Notes: a model not told the origin generated them from the letters alone. A stretch of DNA of 64,000 nucleotides from Welwitschia mirabilis (GCA_051453625.1 JBOZIK010000001.1:244453472-244517471), one strand, 5' to 3'. Shown: positions 12,628 through 24,563, counted from the first letter of the stretch. Numbers and translations are program-made.

Positions 12628-13760
12628 CTAAATTAGTAAGACCTTTATCACACAAATATTAAACCGTGATATGTTGTGAATAGTTAAGTTACTAATGCCA
12701 AATATTTGACATAGTTTTCTTGTAAATGAAAATAACACTTTCTTATTCTCTTCAAGGGCATAATGATCATCTTTCCTAACCTTATTGCTATTACATGATT
12801 TAAGGATAGTCACTTGGTATTGGGTTCATTAAAAACAAGTCATTACTTTATTTATGAAGTTATTGAAATAATTTTTTGTGATGTAGATTTCATTTGTAAA
12901 TCAATGTTTATACTTTTTATGTAAAAAATTTAAAGATTATTCTCATTTTATACCATAAAAGTATTTCAGTATCAAATTATGGATTTACATTATGAAATTT
13001 GCCTAGATTATTGGTAATATAGTTTTATGTTCTAATATCTATTAGTAAGTCATCTTTTTAGTTATTAGATATTTCACTATAGTAACGGCCAATTAAACAG
13101 AATGTAGCTAGAAATTTTGATTGAGTTAATGCTAGCATTTCAAAGTCATATGTCCCTTCTTTCTATAAGCCTTATATTTAAGAGGTGATTTTCTTGCATT
13201 TTGTTATTCTACTATTCTAAGTCTATCTTTTTCTTAATCTAAATAATTAATTTTCCTAATTTTTACACTCTAGGCCAAGCCACATCCTTGGAGAGTAAAT
13301 TGCCCACTATTATCTTTTTGACTTTCTCACTATTGTCGTCTTCTATTTTACCAAACAAAACCATTGTTTATTAAAGTTGGACCCACCAACATTTTAAACA
13401 TAGGGATTTTGATGAATCTTATAGCTAAGAAGCTACGAACAAGATTGTCAAACAACGGAATGAGTTATTGCAGCATGATTACAGTAATGTTATCATGTTA
13501 TGAAATAATGCCACTTAACAAAATGAAAAGATGGGTTTCATCATGAAGTAACCTTCTAATGGCATTATGATCATTACAAATTCTTTTAAAAATATGGAAT
13601 AATTCATCCTTACCATTAGTAATTATTGGTATAATTGAATAGTTCCTCCCTTGAAATTTATGCAACGGCATCCTCTATATCATTCCATAATTCAATAGAA
13701 GTTGTAGTTCCACTACCAAAGTCAAAACTTCTTAAGAGAGGGTTCCTGTTATGCATTAAA
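12628..13760 (-). pseudogene. Unclassified gag-like fragment with CCHC-like motif
   Basis: Near 13,160-13,200 the minus strand encodes 'YKAYRKKGHMTLKC'. If both tyrosines were cysteine (TGT to TAT is one transition each) this would be an exact C-x2-C-x4-H-x4-C zinc knuckle. Upstream frames give 'NDHNAIRRLLHDETH' and 'FDNLVRSFLAI'. A 61-codon open piece at 12628-12813 follows but matches nothing I know. I cannot say whether this is copia, gypsy or LINE ORF1; position beyond the LINE's 3' end argues for a separate element. Confidence 0.35.
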
Positions 13761-13928
13761 GATTTTTTTTTGGTCTAGAGTTTAATGGGGATTAGGAGTT
13801 TCTTTCTTATTAGTAATCTCTACAAATGGGCATTTTTAAGTAGGAACATAGTTATCTAAAAATGAGTAAAATTTAAGTTATCTTACATAATGGACATCTA
13901 ACATGTTCTCCTAAACTACTTCAAGTCC

Positions 13929-15960
13929 TTTTTTTTTTTTTGAAATACTTTTTAATCTTGTAAACAAATTAAAAGGAGATTACAAAGCTATCTAATGTGA
14001 ATCTCAAATCGGAGAAGAGCTCTAAATAGAGAGCTTAAAAGAAAAAGAAAGGGACTCATACAAAATTTGAAGCTTAATACTCTAAGTAAGAGAATGTTTG
14101 GAAGAGAAAGGGTAAGAATTAAAGAAATCAATATTAAACACTCCTTTATTATGTAGCTTCCATTGTTCAAATAAGATCCTTCACTACAAAGAAGAACATC
14201 ACTTCTAGTTTTTTATTTAATAAAAGTAATTTTTTCACTAATCACCAAAGGAAAATTTTAACCTTCAAAATGTCTTTACATTAGTAAACCCTTTTGAAAC
14301 CCACTTCTAGCTTAAATCTTCTAGATATTCCATTGTTTATTAAGTACTACAAAATGTTACAATCTTTGAGCAAGTCACAAACATATTCTTGCTTGTAAAA
14401 GAATGAGTTAATACTTCAAAGTTATCATCATCTAGCAAAAATACTCTTCTAGAGAATATGCAAATTATTCTAAATCTTAGAATTTTATCTCTCATTTCTT
14501 TAAAACTTTATCATGTTTTAGGGTCATCTTAAATCTATACTCAAGAGAATTTACTAAGTTAGTTTCTCTTGCATTATTGATATAATTAACTATCATATGC
14601 ATCCTTTTCCTAGTATGGACATTTATGATTCTTTTATTAACTAAATTAGTGCCTAGAATCATGCTATCCCAACTTGGTAATCTTTTGAAGTAGAAATTCA
14701 ATGAACTAGTCTACTATAAGAGTAAGTTTCAACTCCAATGTAGCCAATACTACTAGATTTATTTGCACGTATATCTTTTATTGATCATCATGATTAAACC
14801 ATTTATAAAAAGGTAAGAGATGTCTTATTCCAAGCTCTAATTAGTATGTTTTTAAGAAGCTTCTTATAATTGAAAAGATTCTTTTATGCTTTATTTCTTG
14901 TGAGAGATCTTAAGACCATTTTTATTCTCATAAGGATATCCTACTTAAAGATATCTTGGAGTCTTAGCCTATTGTTTCCTTTGACAAGATACGCTTACTC
15001 GATGAAACTCTAACAAATCATTTTGCATTTATTTCATTCCCCAAACAAAGTTCGCTGATAATGTTTAACAAGGTTTTCTGAAATGCTAAGGCTAAATGGA
15101 TCATAAAACTTAAGTAGTATATAAGAATTATTATTAAGATTATGATGAATGGTTAACAACCTTCTAGCAAAAGTAAAATAATCTATATATGAAATCTTGA
15201 TATTCTTTAAAATTTTTTGGAAGAAATTTACCATTGTTCATCCTTGTTATCCTTGACACTTCTTATGATTCATAGTAACTTTAAAGGTTTTGTAGCATCT
15301 ACCCATTACACTCACAACAAAAATTTTGATAAAGTTAAAAAATCATATCCCATGATAATAATTTTTGGATTTGTTTTGAGAAGCTAACACTTAGTTGAAG
15401 AAAAAAAAAACCATGGTTTTAAAGGGTTCTGAAAAATTCTCCTTGTTTAATTCAAGGAACAAGAATATATTGCTATCATGCAAATTAAACAAGAATTGTT
15501 TATCCTAATTTGCAATATAAACCCTTTGCAACTCCTTAGCAAGTCATTGCCATCTGTCCATTAGGAAACTAAGACGAGACATTCCAAGAATGAAGATAAA
15601 AGGTAAGAGTGAGCATCCTTGTCTAACAAACTAATGCAAAGAAAAAGTTATTAATTTGAATCCATTAATTGAAACAAGCACTTGAACACTAGAAGAAAGT
15701 ATTCTTACATAACTAATAAAGGGAGATCAAGTTCATTTGGTTAAATAAGTTAAGCACATAATGCCAATAGATGTGATCATAAGCCTTAGTAAAGTCAAGG
15801 AGTAGCATCATTTTCGCTATCAACCACTCTTTGAAAATAAACTCAGGACTCAAAAGCCTTTTAATGTAATTATGCCTTTAAATCAGCTTTAATTTTCCTT
15901 TGCTATGGCTTTACCTATAATTTCATGAGAAATAATGAACAATGATTTACGACACCAACT
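13929..15960 (-). mobile_element. 5'-truncated L1-type LINE
   Basis: RT landmarks on the minus strand are 'ISHEIIGKAIAK' (about 15,880-15,930), 'LLLDFTKAYDHIYW' (about 15,760-15,810) and 'RQGCSLLPFIFIL' (about 15,590-15,640), the L1-type order D-x-x-K-A-Y-D then RQG(C/D)xLSP. The FADD segment has decayed beyond recognition. Open pieces at 15034-15234 and 14492-14701 belong to the post-RT region. A run of 13 T at 13929-13941 is the likely poly(A) tail. No endonuclease or ORF1 lies upstream, so it is 5'-truncated near 15.95 kb. Confidence 0.75.
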
Positions 15961-16460
15961 ACTACATTGTTCGGGTTTTCTCCTTTAAGGATCAATTTTA
16001 TAACCCAATGTTAAGAAAAAGTCCCGTAAATTACTTGTTTCTAAGGCCTGTCGATATGCTTGCTTCTGGGGCATTTCATCTCCCACGTTTACCACAGAAC
16101 ACATTCGCAATGTTCCATTTTAACTACCATAGAACACATTCGCAATGTTCCTTTTATATTATTTTAACTATAACGGGTGTTGGCAATAATCAAAGCTGAA
16201 ACACAATAGCAATAGTATTAAACAAAAGTCTTTCAATATTTCCTATATATAACAATTTATAAAAAACGTTGAGGAGGATGAACACTCAGATGAGATAGAC
16301 CTGCTATTACACCCAAAAATCTACGTTAACAAACCTACTGTAACAAAATAAGATGCTATTCTTCTCAAAAGGGTCAAATTCTCCACCTCCCCCCGGCCAG
16401 ACTTATAGGTTATATTTTTCACATGGCAGACATGCATAATGTGGACATTAAATTGAGGCA
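15950..16460. other. Low-decay, CpG-retaining DNA; no gene recognised
   Basis: This stretch keeps more G, C and CpG than its surroundings. A frame of 85 codons (15942-16199, +) is open but unrecognised. It contains a near-exact direct repeat of 'gaacacattcgcaatgttc' at about 16,097 and 16,135. The repeat unit has 5-bp inverted ends (gaaca/tgttc). It could be low-copy host DNA or a younger insert. Confidence 0.4.
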
Positions 16461-16468
16461 TGGCACTA

Positions 16469-16693
16469 AGGCCCCGTTGCATACTGTCATGGCCACAATG
16501 TTTTTCTTTTCACAAAGGCCATCATAGATCTCTGCAAAAGTCTGAAGTGCTTTTTTGAAAAGGCCCGCATGAATTTCTGAGACAATCTAACAAATTTCCC
16601 GACGGGTTTGTAACGTCTCAATGCCGCCAACTCAATTCCGAGATTTCTGTGTAGGTGATTCGTGATTCGTAACCATTTCAAACGGGCTTTTCA
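16469..16693. mobile_element. Candidate hAT-type MITE
   Basis: The left end reads 'aaggccccgttgcat' (16469-16483). The complement of the right end (about 16,676-16,693) reads 'aaaagcccgtttgaaat'. Both resemble the GGGCCCGTTTGG-type termini common in plant hAT MITEs. The two ends pair imperfectly and I could not find an 8-bp target duplication, so this is tentative. A 64-codon frame on the minus strand (16487-16681) has no recognised family. Confidence 0.3.
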
Positions 16694-16877
16694 AGTGGGC
16701 CTAGACGCCGTAGAGGCCTCCACTTCTCTTACTTAAGTAATTAAATAAATAACTTGAACTAAGTAATTAATAAACATGTAATATTCAACATTAAAATACA
16801 TGCAATTTTATAAATTTTTTCCCGTTTTGATTAAAAATATACAATTAGTACATTCTTATCATGTGAAACTTTCGTTT

Positions 16878-17400
16878 AGTTCACCATTGTGACGCCCTGA
16901 TAAATAAGACAGAGAAATAGTGATAAAAATTTTACATGCAAAAACAACTGATATGATAGAGCCGGAGCTGGAACGCTACAATTTTCATTTATGAGTGTAT
17001 ACATAAAATCTCACACATTTTGACCTACAACATTTACAAGTAATTAAACCAGTTGAAATCGTGCCTTTCTGCATAAAGAAATAAATAAACCAAAGTACAA
17101 GATTTCTACAAACAAAAAAACACTTAACAAAAGCACTCACTTATCGAACCAGAAAACAAAAATAGAAAATTCCTGTGAAACATCCATAGATCTTTAATCT
17201 CTATGATAACTGAAGTGCAAATGAAATAAATATTGGCTTTACATGTGATTTAAATAAGTATTCATGAAATTAAACGAGGTTTAAGAACAAACAACAAAAT
17301 GGGTTTCATACCTGAAGTCGTGAATGCAAAGAATTCTGGACTTCAGAACTTCTTAATGCAAGATCATAAATTAGATTTTCTTTACTCAGTGACACCACAA
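16878..17400 (-). mobile_element. Possible solo LTR, minus orientation
   Basis: 'caccattgtgacgccctga' at about 16,883-16,901 resembles the plant retrotransposon junction in reverse: primer site complement ending 'acca', then an LTR starting 'tgacgccc'. About 450 bp of non-coding sequence follows. No partner LTR or internal coding region is seen, and the primer site match is weak. Confidence 0.25.
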
Positions 17401-17828
17401 GAGGCTAAGTAGTTCTAATAGGAAAGAAGCAAATGGACCATCTATTGTTGACCTCTAGGTTTAAGGTTTTCAGGAAGTCACTATGTTATCTATTTATTTA
17501 CAATCCAATGAGTTTTTGGGGTATGAGCTTCAATTTCTTGGGTACGAATCACAATAGAGTTATACATGTTGTGGCTATCCTAAATTAAGAGGGTCACTCA
17601 TGGATTTCAATATAATTAAGCACACAAGTGACTCTGAGGACCATTGTTTGATTTCTTATGAATTACTTTGTCACATGAAAAAAAGGAGGAAAAAGCAAAA
17701 AAATAAAAGTATGGGAGGATGTTGAATTCCAAACTTGTAATGATCATACCTTTCTCACAACTACAACCACTATAATCACTAAAGTGAATGATTAAATTTA
17801 GCTAAAGGCCTAGAAGTATACCAAATAA
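17401..17828. other. Non-coding DNA, nothing recognised
   Basis: Moderately AT-rich sequence with no supportable feature. Confidence 0.4.
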
Positions 17829-17894
17829 GGCATTAAATCCATGACCTCTTAAATAGAGGAGGAATGTCCCACCAGTTAGACTACTACCACATCC
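17829..17894 (-). mobile_element. tRNA-like (SINE-type) segment
   Basis: On the minus strand the sequence has a D-arm/A-box-like 'agtctaactggtggg', a variable middle ending 'aagaggtcat', and a B-box-like 'ggatttaatgcc' (consensus GGTTCGANNCC). The spacing is that of a tRNA-derived Pol III promoter. A cloverleaf is not complete, so it is not a functional tRNA. It may be a SINE head or a tRNA-like part of a larger repeat. Confidence 0.4.
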
Positions 17895-18171
17895 ATGCCT
17901 TGTACTCACTTTATTTCTTGCTAATCTATGTCCATTATTTTATTTAATAATCCTCTAATGGCTACACTTGTATTACCTTAACATCCATGCCTTTTGCACT
18001 TTAGCATCCTATTTATATTATTGTTTACTCTTATTATGTTATCTAGTTTTCTTAATGCATATAAGAAGACCACCTTATACCTTTTCTATTGTTTTATATG
18101 ATTTCATAGGAGAGATGAGCCAAGAATTCTAGGACTTATTTTTAGGTATTTTTGAGCTTGGTGCTAACAGT
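17895..18171. other. Non-coding DNA upstream of copia element 1
   Basis: No gene is visible. This may contain the 5' part of the LTR or foreign sequence that replaced it: it shares no similarity with the matching position of the second LTR copy at 31 kb. Confidence 0.35.
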
Positions 18172-18350
18172 TGTATGCACACCGTGGTCCTATGCCTAGG
18201 GGAATGTGAAAATCTTAATGAAACCTGAGGGCGTGCTTGCTTTTATAAGCAAGCTCTTCATTGTAATAAAAAGGGAGAATATTTTTGGAGAAATAAAATT
18301 TTCATTTTCAGAAAATCTTGCTTACATTCTTGCTCTTTTATTTTATAACA
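18172..18350 (+). mobile_element. LTR (3' part) of copia element 1
   Basis: This segment is repeated at about 31,098-31,279 in the same orientation. It ends 'ataaca' (CA at 18349-18350) and is followed immediately by a primer-binding site, which fixes the LTR end. A TATA-like 'tttataa' lies near 18,240 inside the perfect inverted repeat GCTTGCTT/AAGCAAGC. Similarity with the 31-kb copy stops at about 18,172, so this LTR is probably truncated at its 5' side. Confidence 0.65.
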
Positions 18351-18351
18351 A

Positions 18352-18365
18352 ATTGTATCAAAGCT
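18352..18365 (+). other. Primer-binding site, initiator tRNA-Met
   Basis: 'ttgtatcaaagc' matches the plant PBS TGGTATCAGAGC at 10 of 12 positions. It lies one or two bases after the LTR end, where a PBS must lie. Confidence 0.6.
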
Positions 18366-21300
18366 TTGGAGGAGATCTTGTGGAGCTCTTTTTGGCCAGC
18401 CTTGAGCTTTGAAGCTTCTTGTAGCCTCTTTGGAGTTTTTTTGGGCCCTCTTCAATGGCTTCTTGCACTTCTCTTTTGGCCATTTCTTTCTCTCTCCTAA
18501 CCTCTTTTACCCAACTATTTTCGACCATTTTTTAAGTATTTTTTTAGGAAGTATAAAATCTTTTAAAAAAGCATATTTTTTCTTTAAGGGACAAATACTT
18601 TTTTAAGGGGAACCTTTTTTTTTTAAAACAAAATTCAAGTTTTTAAAAAAAAAGGCAAAAATACTTCTTAAGGTGCCATACTTTTAACGGTACTTGTTTT
18701 TTAATCTTAGGAAAATAAAAGCTTTTTTGGGTTTTTCTCCAATTTTTCTTTAGAAAATAAACCTTTTTCTTTTAAAAGTTTTTATTAAATTTTTTTAAAA
18801 CAATTATAAAATAATTTTCTTTACAAGCAAATATTTTTTATCTTAGTGTTTTTGCAAGGTTAATGTCCCTCAGCCAATCTACGTTTGCGCAAGCATCCTT
18901 GCTGTGCTCACGGCCTCAATGGTCATTGCCTGCGCTAACTGCATGCTCTTGCCAGCCACGCTGCCTCCCTATGCTGACATGTTTTCTCTCCATAATATTG
19001 CTTGCTTTAGTAACGCCTCCCTATCTTGCAATCTTTCTTGACACTGTCTGCTAGTTCTAGATCTGCCCTTACCTCTCGTCACTAGCTACATAGCTAATCT
19101 GTTAAAATGAAAAGTCAAAGACTAAACAGAAAAAGGAGTTATGCAAAGGCCGTTCGATATTATTTGNNNNNNNNNNNNNNNNNNNNNNNNNNNNNNNNNN
19201 NNNNNNNNNNNNNNNNNNNNNNNNNNNNNNNNNNNNNNNNNNNNNNNNNNNNNNNNNNNNNNNNNNNNNNNNNNNNNNNNNNNNNNNNNNNNNNNNNNNN
19301 NNNNNNNNNNNNNNNNNNNNNNNNNNNNNNNNNNNNNNNNNNNNNNNNNNNNNNNNNNNNNNNNNNNNNNNNNNNNNNNNNNNNNNNNNNNNNNNNNNNN
19401 NNNNNNNNNNNNNNNNNNNNNNNNNNNNNNNNNNNNNNNNNNNNNNNNNNNNNNNNNNNNNNNNNNNNNNNNNNNNNNNNNNNNNNNNNNNNNNNNNNNN
19501 NNNNNNNNNNNNNNNNNNNNNNNNNNNNNNNNNNNNNNNNNNNNNNNNNNNNNNNNNNNNNNNNNNNNNNNNNNNNNNNTATACCATTTTTTAAGTTTTT
19601 TTTAGGAAGTACAAAATCTTTTAAAAAAGCATTTTTTTTCTTTAAGGGACAAATACTTTTTAAAGGGAACCTTTTTTTTTAAAAACAAAATTCAAGTTTT
19701 TTTAAAAAGGGCAAAAATACTTCTTAAGGGGCCATACTTTTAACGGTACTTGTTTTTTAATTTTAGGAAAATAAAACTTTTTTTGGGTTTCCCCCCAATT
19801 TTTCTTTAGAAAATAAACCTTTTTCTTTTAAAAGGTTTTATTAAATATTTTTTAAAACAACTATAAAATAATTTTCTTTACAAGCAAATATTTTTTATCT
19901 GATTGTTTTTGCAAGGTTAATGTCCCTCAGCCAATCTACGCTTGTGCAAGCACCGTGCTGTGCTCACGGCCTCAATGGTCATTGCCTGCGATAGCTGCAC
20001 GCTCCTGCCAGCCACGCTGCCTCCGTATGCTGACATGTTTTCTCTCCATGATATCGCTTGTTTTAGTAACGCCTCCCTATCTTGCAATCTTTCTTGACAC
20101 TGTCTGCTAGTTCTACATCTGCCCTTGCCTCTCGTCGCTAGCTACGTAGCTAATCGCTTGTGCCCCTACCCTTGTTGTAGCACTCCATCTGCCAGCCTCA
20201 TCCACTGTCAATCGACTTGCTTTGCTACTTCTGGCATGCTCTCTTGTCACTGCATGCCATCGCTTCTTGCGATTGCGTCTCCACATGCCTGCATCCCCGT
20301 TGCTACGCCTACTGCCACTGGCCGCCACTCTTCGCTCTCTGCTTTTGCTTCTTCCTCCCACTGCTAATAGGACCCACTTCTGCTCATGCCGCTGTTGAGG
20401 CCTCTTATTTCCATCCCTACAACTGGTTCTCTTAACTATGTGCCTCTACTACTATGGGCATCTGTCTCAGCACCTACCGTCACATATGCCTTGCTTTGTC
20501 ATTTCATCTATGCACAATGTTCAAAAGCAATATTAGGCACAAAGTCATCTTTCATTATTTTGCTCCTCCTTTTAAATTCCAACAGCACCTTTCTGCAGTG
20601 GTAAAAGCTTTTTCATGCCACTTGACAAATTCCAGGATAGATTTTAGAGGTGACAAAATTCAGCTTTTTAAATTTCTGCTGGCTGTTTATCATTCATGCA
20701 CACATGTGATTTGTGTTAGCTAATGTTTTTCATTTTGAGTAACTGCTCAGCCATTGCCGAGTTTTACGCAGATGTACTTTACCTTACAATTGTCTAGTAT
20801 TTAGTTTTGTCTTGCGCACATGCATAGTTTTGTGCAATTATTTGTTTTTTGAGCTTTTTAAGTTATTTTTTGATCTTTTGAGTATTTGTTTAAACTTATA
20901 AACCCAAATATCACCTTTTGTACTCAAATCACATTAGGATTCTGAGCAAAAACCCTTGAATTTTCCCCCCTCCTTTGGAGCTATTTTTCCTTACTTTTTT
21001 GAGGTCATTTTTGTACTTTTTAAAAGTTTTTTGAGAAGTTCTGGTATTTTTTCAATATTGTAAGCCATATCTCTCCCACTAAGTGAAGTTGGGATGTAAA
21101 ACAAGATCCTTTGACTTGATTTTTTCTTTCTCTTTGACTATATTTTATGCTTTGGATAGATTACACCAAGTTGGATGATGGACAAGATCTACTTAGCCTA
21201 ATTATATCATAATCAGTCCCTTTTGTCATGTGTTAGTATTCTCACACTTAATAATTTTTGTAATCCTACTTAAGTCATAAAAAGAAAAATTATCTTTCAC

Positions 21301-22320
21301 TCCTTAAATACTTAACATTTTTATCAGTAATAAGTTTTGATTTATTGGGGGGCCATGGGAGCCCTACATAGACAGATATTCATATTAGGCTTTATATTGC
21401 CTTTTGAAGCTTATTGTATAGTTTAAACTGCCATAAATGTAAACTTCAACCCATGCAAAGAGTCATGTTTCTCTTAAGCAGAAATGTCCCGAGTGTCACA
21501 AGGTCCAGATTCACATGTACACCTTTGTAATCAAGGGTATATGAGGTAAAAACCAAAGGAACAGTGGTAGAGTGTACTTGGATTTCATTACCAAGGGATA
21601 CATGTTTAATAAAATTTAAAATTTAATGAATCCAATGTATAAGTAGATTTCCAACATCACATGGTACTCTTCCTTAAGAGGGGTATATAACTAAGGTAAC
21701 TAAAACTGGCTGATGACTTGGAAGCCCCACTAAGGTGATTCACATTTTATCTTTTTATTCCCTTAGAAGATAAGGGTACCACTCTTAAAAAGGATTAATT
21801 ACTACCTAAATTTAAGAGCAGGCTGTAAAATTAATCAATATTAATATCTTCATCACCTAATAATCAATTTAAGCCTCCTATGTTAAAATCTACCTTGCTC
21901 ATATTAAGAAATTTAAAAGAAAGTACATTTTTTTTCTTTCTCATGTGTGTAGGTTATTGTTGACCAAGGGTCACACTTTGTGGTTTGGATAGAATACTTG
22001 ATTTTTTGAACTTGATTCCCTTTTGTTATGACTATACCTCTTCATCATGAGATTTTTTCTCTTTGCTTCTGTTATATTATGACTTGGATAGATTACTTAA
22101 AATTGTGGATGAGAGAAGGATCCCTTTTTTTGTGACTATTCCATTTTTTTGTGACTATAACATTTTTTGGTCCTCTTTTCTTTTTTTTTTTTGGGTTGGA
22201 CAAGATTACTTTGTGTGATGAATAGATCTCTTTTAGTTGTGGATGTAAGCAAGATCCCTCTGATTCTTGACTTTATCTCATAGCTTGTTAACTCTATCTT
22301 TTGGTATTCATTATTTTTCA
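18366..22320 (+). mobile_element. Long leader of copia element 1, or leader plus inserts
   Basis: Nearly 4 kb separates the PBS from gag. It holds pyrimidine-rich sequence, a GC-rich patch (18863-19060 and again 19920-20470) and, at 21.1-22.3 kb, loosely repeated 'ttggatagattac...gatggacaagatc' units of roughly 100 bp. Positions 18521-19099 recur at 19580-20157 around a 413-N gap, so the true length is shorter. Frames open on both strands in the GC-rich patch (for example 20113-20361 minus, 20125-20367 plus) are low in complexity and match no family. Confidence 0.45.
18521..20157. repeat. 578-bp duplication around a 413-N gap
   Basis: 18521-19099 and 19580-20157 align at an offset of about 1,059 bp, with scattered substitutions. 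Similarity ends at 'gctaatc' on the right of each copy; the left copy then continues into different sequence (19100-19166). That extra sequence allows a genuine tandem duplication, although the gap makes an assembly cause equally likely. Confidence 0.65.
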
Positions 22321-22323
22321 AGC

Positions 22324-23165
22324 ATGGCACATTTAATATCATCTTCAAAGAATAGATTTCAGTGGTTGTCAAAGTCTTTTACACCCATACATACCACTAG
22401 GGTCATGGCTAGCATTAAAGTTACTCTTCAAGATGATCAATCATGGGAGGTTTTGCATGAGGATTTTCTGTTAACTATGTAAATTTATGGTTATGAGAAG
22501 GATTTTTTAGCATATGTCTATACACCTCTTTAGGATGTGATTGAAGAAGTTGCTTGGTAATATATTAATGAAAAATTAACAAATATTATGCTAAAATCTG
22601 TCACTTGTCAACACAAGAAGTTGGTTGATCAGACTAAGATAAGCTACACCAACTTCTACATCTTAAGGAATACATTCTACTTTTAAAGCTTCTTAACCTC
22701 ATAACTCCAGCATTACATAGATGTAAGACATCAAAAGTAGTGGAGATTGATTCACAAAAATAAATTTGCATTTATTATGTCAACTTAATCCATTATTATT
22801 TGGAAGAATCCTTTTTATGTAGTTACATTATCTTACTACATATCAGTAAGTAACTAAATAATATTACTTTTGATATGCTTAGTAAGGATCTCATTTCTGT
22901 CAAAGCTCAGTTTATATTCATAAGATCTTCTTCCTCTAATGCTACATGCAAATTTTATTATTTTTGTGGCCCTCCTCATCAAAATAAAGAGTCTTCTAGT
23001 AAATTTTATCTATAAAAAGAATTGCATCATGATAAGAATAAGGCTCTATAGAAATAATAAAATAAGAAACCTAATTAGACTCAGTACAATAAGAAGTGGA
23101 TTCAGAATATTACCACTATTAGTGCTTAGGATGCAGAAGATGAGATCATATCATGGACTTCTATA
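22324..23165 (+). pseudogene. Copia element 1 gag remnant
   Basis: A frame starting ATG at 22324 runs about 50 codons before a TAA that looks like a decayed CAA, and continues in frame through further stops. Its N-terminal 'SWEVLHEDFLLTM' fits the copia gag entry region only loosely. Stronger evidence lies near 22,947-22,995: 'YYFCGPPHQNKES' aligns with a CCHC zinc knuckle (C-x2-C-x4-H-x4-C) in which the first and last cysteines are lost. Protease follows directly downstream. Confidence 0.6.
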
Positions 23166-23290
23166 GCATACCTTAGGATAACATAAAGTCTACATCTAAG
23201 GCAAATGAAATTATTAAAGAATCTGATTCCTTTGACTATGTTGAAAATTTTGAATCAAATGCAATCTTTAATAGCTTTGACTTTAGCAGT

Positions 23291-23690
23291 ATGAGTAAGA
23301 ACATATCTCATGATGAAACATGGATCCTTGACATAGGTGCAAATCATTACATTACTTATTTGCATAATTATTTTAATGACTTTGTCAATGCACCAAGTCA
23401 GGTTTATTTAGCAGAAATAACACTAGCTCTAGTGGAAGGCTATGATTTGGTTACTTTTAACTTAACATCGCTCTCTCTATAGACTATTTCTTATGTTTTG
23501 TATGTTCCTTCTTTGAGGTCACATCTTCAATTGCTTTCCACTTGATGTGAGAAGATTACTCTATTTCCATAACTACGAACTCCATGGATATTAATTATGG
23601 TAATTAACAACTAGTTATGAAAGGATACATAAATGGAAAGCTCATTTGTTTTCATAGTTATGTTAGAATGTAAGATATTACTTGCATGGT
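23291..23690 (+). pseudogene. Copia element 1 protease remnant
   Basis: 'WILDIGANHYIT' at about 23,320-23,356 is the copia protease active-site segment (family W-x-x-D-S/T-G-A-x-x-H-I/M-T). The serine after the catalytic aspartate has become isoleucine. 'VLYVPSLRSHLQLLS' follows near 23,490-23,540, as in the family (VLYVPxxxxNLLS). The open part is 23291-23482 (63 codons). Confidence 0.8.
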
Positions 23691-24563
23691 TTTCCAAGAT
23701 GAGATCTCTCCCTTGCTACTGTAGCATGCTCAAGTAGGACATCCAACTCTTTGTATAGTGAATACAATGTATAAGAATGGACATTGACTTCTTCTATCCA
23801 TTCCATAAGATTTTCCTCGGTGTAAAGCATGTATTATAAAAAATCCACTAAATAATTATTTGCACTAAGTAAATGACATGTTGATCAAAAGCTTGTGCTT
23901 ATTCACAATGATCTATATGGTCGTATGTCAATTTCCACTTTACACAGATTTCATTATTTTATCTCTTTTATTAATGATTATTCTCAAATAACTTAGATAT
24001 ACTTCATAAAATCCAAATCTTATACTTTGAATATTTTTAAGAAGTTTAAAACAAAAATGGAAAAGCAAGCCAATAGTGGGATTAAACTTTTCCACTCAGA
24101 TAATGGTGGTGAGTATAAATTTTCCAAGTGACTTTCTCACTTCTAAAGGAATTCAACATTTGAAAACCTACCCTAGAATACCCCAATAAAATAGCATTAT
24201 TGAGTAATTTAATACTACTATAATGCATATGGCATATTCCATGATGTATTTCAGTGGTTGTAGGATCCATTTTTATGGTAAAGTAGTGAATATGTTAGTA
24301 TATCTTAATAATCGTATTAGTTGATATACTAAGAAAGGAGTATCTCCGACTAAAACGTGGTATGGATACAAGTCAAAATTAAACCATTTTCATGTGTTAG
24401 TTCCAAGTTCTATCTCCATATTCCATACAAACATCATGATAAATTTGGAGCACATGCTTGCATTGGCATCTTTGTGAAATATTCAACTAACTATAAGGGT
24501 TTTCGTGTGTACCTTCTAAAGTACCATAGGATCATTGTTTTTTGTGATGTCATTATTTTTTAG
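23690..24563 (+). pseudogene. Copia element 1 integrase remnant
   Basis: Frame-shifted pieces give the pre-integrase 'GHPxxxxxNTMYKN' region near 23,740. 'FHSDNGGEYKF' at about 24,090-24,121 is the D-N-G-G-E-(Y/F) catalytic segment, and 'YGYKSKLNHF' lies near 24,360-24,390. The open piece 24357-24563 ends 'YKGFRVYLLKYHRIIVFCDVIIF', the conserved copia integrase C-terminus just before RT. Stops and shifts make it non-functional. Confidence 0.85.

Noticed and set aside
13364-13546. 60-codon plus-strand frame
   Set aside because: It lies antisense to the gag-like fragment with the zinc-knuckle ghost, so it is most likely a shadow.
17829-17894. Functional tRNA gene
   Set aside because: Only A- and B-box-like parts are present; a full cloverleaf with acceptor stem cannot be drawn.
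20113-20367. Opposed 80-codon frames on both strands as genes
   Set aside because: Both are by-products of a GC-rich, stop-poor patch; low complexity and no recognised domain. Kept as a compositional finding only.
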